Origin: Planctomycetota bacterium | Lineage (GTDB): Bacteria > Planctomycetota > UBA1135 > JALUZX01 | Length of the DNA: 8,611 bases | NCBI GenBank assembly: GCA_027011425.1 | Contig: JALUZX010000426.1 | Span: 1 to 8,611 of the forward strand | Direction of reading: 5' to 3' | In this document: in pieces, positions 5,087-8,611 of the stretch | Position numbering within the stretch: the first letter of the stretch is position 1 | Layout of the letters: every line of letters begins with the position of its first letter | Position numbers and translations under genes: made by a program | The notes under the pieces: generated by a model | The model's input: only the letters and a program-made list of their open reading frames with translations | The model's database searches: none | What the model was told of the DNA's origin: nothing

Positions 5087-6889
5087 ATGAAGAACGGGGC
5101 CGACCAGTTGGACCGGGTTTTCCAAAGGGCCTCCGATCTATTTCACTCTCTCCCGGTGGGTGTGGCCTTCCTGGACAGGAACGGCCGTTTTCTCGGGGGA
5201 AACGACCTTTTCTTCCAGGCCCTGGACCGGGACCACGAAGAAGTCTACGGCAGGAGCCTGGGAGAGGTCTTCCGGAGGTGGCACGCCTTCAAGAGAGCCC
5301 CCCAGGAAAAGACGGTGGACCTGGAAGCCCTGGTGCGGGACGAACGGGCCCGGGACAGAGTCTGCATCCTGGTCACCACCCAGGCCCCGGCCCGGGGCCG
5401 AACCTTCAGGCTGAGACTCAAGACCTTGGGGGAAGGGGAGGGGAAACGGATCCTTCTCACCCTGGAGGAAGAGACCCAGGCCCAGAAGATGGAGCAGAAG
5501 ATCCGGCTCCTCCAGATGCTGGCCAAGCACATCCGCTCCACCCCCGACCTGGACAGGCTTCTTTTCACCATCCTGACCTGCGTCACCGCCGGCAGGGCCT
5601 TGTCTTTCAGCAGGGCCTTCATCTTTCTTCCCTGCCAGGGAGGAAAGAACCTCAGGTGCCGCATGGCCGTAGGCCCGGGGAGCCCCGAGGAGGCCGGGGC
5701 CATCTGGGCCCGGCTGGCCAGGGAGGACCCGGACCTGGACACTCTTCTCACCCGGTACAGCGCCGCCAGGGTGAAGTCCGAAGCGGCCCGGGCCTTTCCC
5801 GAACTCCTCCAGCTCTCCATCCCCGTCGATTCCCCGCGGAGCCTGGTGGCCCGAACCTTCCGGGAAAAGGCTCCCCACTGGACCCACAACGCATGGGAAG
5901 ACCCCAGGGAAGACCCGGAATTCGTCCGGATCTTCCGGGCCAGGGAATTCGTGGCCGTCCCCATGGTGGCCGCCGGGAAGAACCTGGGAGTCATCACGGC
6001 GGACAACCTCTACCTGGACCGCCCCATCGTCCACAACGACATCGAGTTTCTCCTCATCCTGGCCGGCCAGGCGGCCCTGGCCCTGGAGAATGCCTTCGCC
6101 CAGGCCACATTGAACAGCCAGGTGAAACACCTGGCACGGATGAACAAGAATCTCCGGGAGGCCCGCTCCAAGCTCATCTTGAGCGAGAAGATGGCCGCCG
6201 TGGGTTCCCTGGCGGCCCGAATCACCCACGAGATCCGCAACCCACTCACCACCATCGGTGGATTCGCCCGGAGGATCCTCAAGGAGGCGCCCGAAGGAAC
6301 CAAGGTCCGGAGGAATGCGGGGATCATCGTGGAGGAGGTGGATCGGCTGGAAGCCCTCCTTCAGGGCATCCTGGACTTTTCCCGCCCCTCCCAGGTCCGC
6401 CCGGTTCCCCTGGACCTGGGGGCTCTGGCCCAGGAAGTGAAAGTGACCTTCTCGAGCCAAGTCAAGGGGAAGGTCCGCCTGAGAGTCCAGGACCAGGTCC
6501 AGGGAAAGAAGGCCTTCGCCGATCCCTCTCACGTCCGGCAGGTCCTGATCAACCTGGTCAAGAACGCCATCGAGGCCGTGGGCGAGGAGGGGACGATCCG
6601 GATCCTGCTGAAAGAGGCGGGAGAGAGGCTGATTGTCTCCGTGGAAGACGACGGGCCGGGGATCCCCGAAGAGGCCCGGGGGAGGCTCTTCGAGCCCTTC
6701 TTCACGACCAAGATCGCGGGCACTGGTCTGGGCCTCCCCATCACCCGCGCTCTAGTGGAAGCGAACAAGGGAAAGATCCAGGTGGAGAGCGCTCCCGGAA
6801 AAGGCACTACCTTCCGGGTGCTTCTTCCTCTCTACAAGGGGGAAAAGGAAGGAGGGGGGAGACAAATGGAAGAAGGCCGGGCACAATAG
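5087..6889 (+). CDS. Soluble PAS-GAF sensor histidine kinase
   Basis: This 600-residue sensor kinase autophosphorylates on histidine and passes the phosphate to a receiver. The N-terminal region (about 12-130) looks like a PAS domain (LPVGVAFLDRNGRFLGGND). A short coil follows, then a GAF domain (about 150-337, ending in a typical DIEFLLILAGQAALALENA segment) and a second coil. The HisKA H-box is THEIRNP (380-386) with phospho-acceptor H381. The ATPase domain has an N-box with N489 and N493, a G1 box DDGPGIP (521-527), an F-box FEPFFTTK (535-542) and a G2 box GTGLGLP (545-551). All catalytic motifs are intact. No membrane segment or signal peptide is present, so the signal should be cytosolic; which ligand the GAF or PAS domain binds is unknown. 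It starts 62 nt after GH57 with a modest AGGG ribosome site, and the receiver gene follows after 23 nt, so the two form an obvious pair. Confidence 0.93.
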   Translation: MKNGADQLDRVFQRASDLFHSLPVGVAFLDRNGRFLGGNDLFFQALDRDHEEVYGRSLGEVFRRWHAFKRAPQEKTVDLEALVRDERARDRVCILVTTQAPARGRTFRLRLKTLGEGEGKRILLTLEEETQAQKMEQKIRLLQMLAKHIRSTPDLDRLLFTILTCVTAGRALSFSRAFIFLPCQGGKNLRCRMAVGPGSPEEAGAIWARLAREDPDLDTLLTRYSAARVKSEAARAFPELLQLSIPVDSPRSLVARTFREKAPHWTHNAWEDPREDPEFVRIFRAREFVAVPMVAAGKNLGVITADNLYLDRPIVHNDIEFLLILAGQAALALENAFAQATLNSQVKHLARMNKNLREARSKLILSEKMAAVGSLAARITHEIRNPLTTIGGFARRILKEAPEGTKVRRNAGIIVEEVDRLEALLQGILDFSRPSQVRPVPLDLGALAQEVKVTFSSQVKGKVRLRVQDQVQGKKAFADPSHVRQVLINLVKNAIEAVGEEGTIRILLKEAGERLIVSVEDDGPGIPEEARGRLFEPFFTTKIAGTGLGLPITRALVEANKGKIQVESAPGKGTTFRVLLPLYKGEKEGGGRQMEEGRAQ

Positions 6890-6912
6890 AAGACTGCTTT
6901 TGGAGGGGTGCT

Positions 6913-7317
6913 ATGGCAAGGATCTTGATTGTCGACGACGAAAAGAACCAGCGGCTTCTCTACAGGGAAGACTTCGAAGAACAGGGATACGAAGTCCGCA
7001 CCGCCGAAAACGGCCTGGAAGCCTTGAGGCTGGTGGACGAATTCCTTCCCCACCTGGTGGTCCTGGACATCAGCATGCCCGGGATGGACGGCATGGAGGC
7101 CCTCTCGGGAATCCTGGCCCGGTATCCCGACCTGCCCGTGGTTCTCCACACAGCCTATTCTTCCTACCGGGACAATTTCATGTCCTGGTCCGCCCACGCC
7201 TACGTGGTGAAATCCTCGGACAGGGAAGAACTCTTCTCCACGGTCCGGCGCCTCCTGGACGAACAAGCGGCCAAGAAGAACCAGGCAGGAACCAAACCCG
7301 CGGAAGTGGGCGAGTAA
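6913..7317 (+). CDS. Single-domain response regulator (CheY-like receiver)
   Basis: This 134-residue protein is one receiver domain. The acidic pocket is D8/D9, the phospho-acceptor is D52 (VVLDISMPGMDG), the switch residue is T80 (LHTAYS) and the conserved lysine is K100 (VVKSSD). The ATG at 6913 has a strong GGAGG at 6902-6906 with a 6-nt spacer. No DNA-binding or enzymatic output domain follows; after residue 118 there is only a short polar tail (KKNQ-GTKPAEVGE). It would therefore act by contacting another protein or by relaying phosphate. The segment with FMSWSAHAYVVKSSD resembles a stand-alone receiver subtype that I remember as common in deltaproteobacteria, where it reads FMSWAADAYVVKSSD. 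It is encoded between its probable kinase partner and glgC, so glycogen metabolism is a plausible target. Transcriptional control is unlikely to be direct. Confidence 0.92.
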   Translation: MARILIVDDEKNQRLLYREDFEEQGYEVRTAENGLEALRLVDEFLPHLVVLDISMPGMDGMEALSGILARYPDLPVVLHTAYSSYRDNFMSWSAHAYVVKSSDREELFSTVRRLLDEQAAKKNQAGTKPAEVGE

Positions 7318-7320
7318 GGA
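7315..7320 (+). promoter_or_regulatory. Stop-embedded Shine-Dalgarno abutting the glgC start
   Basis: TAAGGA contains the receiver TAA stop and an AGGA-type ribosome site that directly touches the glgC ATG at 7321. That spacing is too short for normal initiation. No in-frame ATG, GTG or TTG follows within the first 13 codons; only CTG codons do. GlgC translation therefore probably depends on ribosomes finishing the receiver gene and re-initiating. Confidence 0.5.
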
Positions 7321-8550
7321 ATGCTTCAGGGTCCTTCCGATACCCTGACCCTGATCCTGGCGGGGGGGAAAGGGGAAAGACTCTACCCCCTCACCAAGAC
7401 CCGCACCAAGCCCGCCGTTCCCTTCGGCGGGGTCTACAGGATCATCGACTTCCCCCTGAGCAACTGCCTCCACTCGGGATGCGAGCGCATCTTCGTCCTG
7501 GTCCAGCACCTCTCGGCTCCCTTGATCCGCCACCTCTGGCGCGGCTGGAACGTCTTTCACCGCCCGGGCAGGGGAAACCTGGAAGTGATTCCTCCCCAGC
7601 ACAAGCTCGCCGACCTTTGGTACCGGGGCACGGCGGACGCGATCTTCCACAACCTGGACCTCCTCCAGGGCCTCAGGCCCAGAAACGTCATGATTCTCTC
7701 GGGGGACCACGTCTACCGGATGAACTACCGCCGTTTTCTCGCGGCCCACGAGGAATCGGGGGCCCACGTGACCCTGGCGGGGGTCAAGGTCCCCCTCGAA
7801 GAGGGCAACCGCTTCGGCCTCTTGGAAAACGATCCAACGGGATGGATCACCGCCTTCCGGGAGAAACCCGAGGACCCCGCCCCCCTCCCCGGCGACCCGG
7901 ATCATTGCATGGCCTCCATGGGAATCTATATCTTCCAAACCGAAACACTGGTGAAGAGCCTCACCAAGGACGCCCGAAATCCCTCGAGCAGCCACGACTT
8001 CGGCAAGGACATCCTGCCCGCCCTCCTCGACGAGGGAGCCCGGCTCCTGGCCTACGACTTCTCCGGGAACGAGGAAGTCCCCTACTGGCGGGACATCGGA
8101 ACGGTGGACGCCTACTACCGGGCCTCCATGGACCTCCTGAAGGATCCCAGCCCCTTGAACCTGTGGGACCCGGAGTGGCCCTTCCTGTGCCATCCCGATT
8201 CCTCCCTTCCGCCGAGGATCGGGGAGGGGACGGAGTGCCGGTCCGACATCCTCTCCCCGGGCGTCCGCCTGGAAAAATGCGCCGTGACGGGTTCCGTGCT
8301 GGGACCCGGCGTTTTCGTGGGGCCCGGCGCCCGGGTGGAGGATTCCATCCTCCTCCAGGACGTGCGAGTGGGACCGGGCGCCGTCCTCCGGCGTTGCATC
8401 GTGGACGCAGGGGTGCGGATCCCCCAAGGAGCCGCCATCGGCCTGGACCCGGAGAAGGACAAGCGCCTCTTCACCCTGAGCCCCTCGGGGCTCACCCTCG
8501 TCCCCACGGGCCTTCCCTCGGAGGAAGGCTTTTCCGAGACCCTGATCTGA
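7321..8550 (+). CDS. glgC: Glucose-1-phosphate adenylyltransferase (ADP-glucose pyrophosphorylase)
   Basis: This 409-residue enzyme makes ADP-glucose and pyrophosphate from glucose-1-phosphate and ATP, the committed step of bacterial glycogen synthesis. The nucleotidyltransferase domain opens with LILAGGKGERLYPLT (11-25), then KPAVPFGG-YRIIDFPLSN (30-48) and WYRGTADAIFHNLD (100-113). SGDHVYRMNY (127-136) has catalytic D129, and FREKP has K182; these match E. coli D142 and K195 at a constant offset of 13. SSHDFGKDILP (223-233) and YWRDIGTVDAYY (255-266) are also typical. From about residue 295 to 385 there is a left-handed beta-helix of hexapeptide repeats (GPGVFVGPGARVEDSILL), the usual oligomerisation and allosteric domain. 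The length is close to E. coli GlgC (431 aa). It is the last gene seen, 3 nt after the receiver. The stand-alone position, far from glgA within the same operon, is unusual only because the signalling pair lies between. Confidence 0.97.
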   Translation: MLQGPSDTLTLILAGGKGERLYPLTKTRTKPAVPFGGVYRIIDFPLSNCLHSGCERIFVLVQHLSAPLIRHLWRGWNVFHRPGRGNLEVIPPQHKLADLWYRGTADAIFHNLDLLQGLRPRNVMILSGDHVYRMNYRRFLAAHEESGAHVTLAGVKVPLEEGNRFGLLENDPTGWITAFREKPEDPAPLPGDPDHCMASMGIYIFQTETLVKSLTKDARNPSSSHDFGKDILPALLDEGARLLAYDFSGNEEVPYWRDIGTVDAYYRASMDLLKDPSPLNLWDPEWPFLCHPDSSLPPRIGEGTECRSDILSPGVRLEKCAVTGSVLGPGVFVGPGARVEDSILLQDVRVGPGAVLRRCIVDAGVRIPQGAAIGLDPEKDKRLFTLSPSGLTLVPTGLPSEEGFSETLI

Positions 8551-8611
8551 CGCCCGGGAACCTCCCCTGGAGGAGTCTTCCGCAGATTCTGTGGATCGGG
8601 GAGGCGTGGAA
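8551..8611. other. Downstream spacer with small hairpin, no clear terminator
   Basis: After the glgC stop, CCTCC (8561-8565), loop CCT and GGAGG (8569-8573) can form a 5-bp hairpin, but no T-tract follows, so I do not call an intrinsic terminator. GGGGAGG at 8598-8604 resembles a ribosome site for a gene starting beyond the window. The GTG at 8606 is too close to it to be a good start. The operon may therefore continue. Confidence 0.3.

Noticed and set aside
5138..6532. 464-codon open frame on the - strand inside the kinase gene
   Set aside because: It is an antisense shadow of an intact PAS-GAF-HisKA gene, with a low-complexity Gly/Pro/Glu product and no plausible ribosome site that I could favour.
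5278..7317. Receiver as the C-terminus of a long fusion protein read through the kinase region
   Set aside because: The same frame is open upstream, but that part is a Pro/Gly-rich shadow of the kinase gene. GGAGG and ATG at 6902-6915 give a clean start for a normal-sized receiver.
6832..8427. 531-codon open frame on the - strand across the receiver and glgC
   Set aside because: It is antisense to two well-identified genes. Few stops arise on the opposite strand of G/C-ending codons, and the product has no known motif.
1..8611. CRISPR arrays, tRNA or rRNA genes, insertion sequences, phage or toxin-antitoxin genes
   Set aside because: I looked for regular direct repeats, cloverleaf-like segments, transposase motifs and small paired ORFs and saw none. 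The six main genes fill almost all of the window.

Overview
This is a GC-rich window from what looks like a Gram-negative bacterial chromosome. Codons strongly prefer G or C in the third position, arginine is often AGG or CGG, and Shine-Dalgarno sites are purine-rich. The gene set and the stand-alone receiver subtype suggest a Desulfobacterota (deltaproteobacterial-type) or neighbouring lineage. That placement is an inference from gene content, since the window holds no rRNA or other phylogenetic marker.

Layout, all on the + strand. Positions 1-325 are a leader with no convincing gene. They hold three inverted repeats, a weak -10-like box and one doubtful small ORF (30-311). Then come six genes in close succession: a GalT/ADP-glucose phosphorylase-family nucleotidylyltransferase (326-1333, TTG start), glycogen synthase GlgA (1382-2974), a family GH57 4-alpha-glucanotransferase/alpha-amylase-type enzyme (2985-5024), a soluble PAS-GAF histidine kinase (5087-6889), a single-domain response regulator (6913-7317) and ADP-glucose pyrophosphorylase GlgC (7321-8550). 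The gaps are 48, 10, 62, 23 and 3 nt, so one operon is likely. The last 61 nt hold a small hairpin and a purine-rich stretch that may belong to a following gene.

Taken together, this is a glycogen/alpha-glucan metabolism operon with its own two-component signalling pair. GlgC makes ADP-glucose from glucose-1-phosphate and ATP. GlgA polymerises the glucose into alpha-1,4-glucan. The GH57 enzyme cuts or re-joins alpha-glucan chains. The GalT-like protein would normally be called galactose-1-phosphate uridylyltransferase, but it has HNHSQ where E. coli GalT has HPHGQ, and it sits among ADP-glucose genes with no galK or galE in view. It may therefore act on ADP-glucose, returning it to glucose-1-phosphate. 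The kinase and receiver lie between GH57 and glgC. They have no membrane segment and no DNA-binding output, which suggests cytosolic sensing and control by protein contact or phosphorelay. No branching enzyme, debranching enzyme or glycogen phosphorylase is visible in the window.
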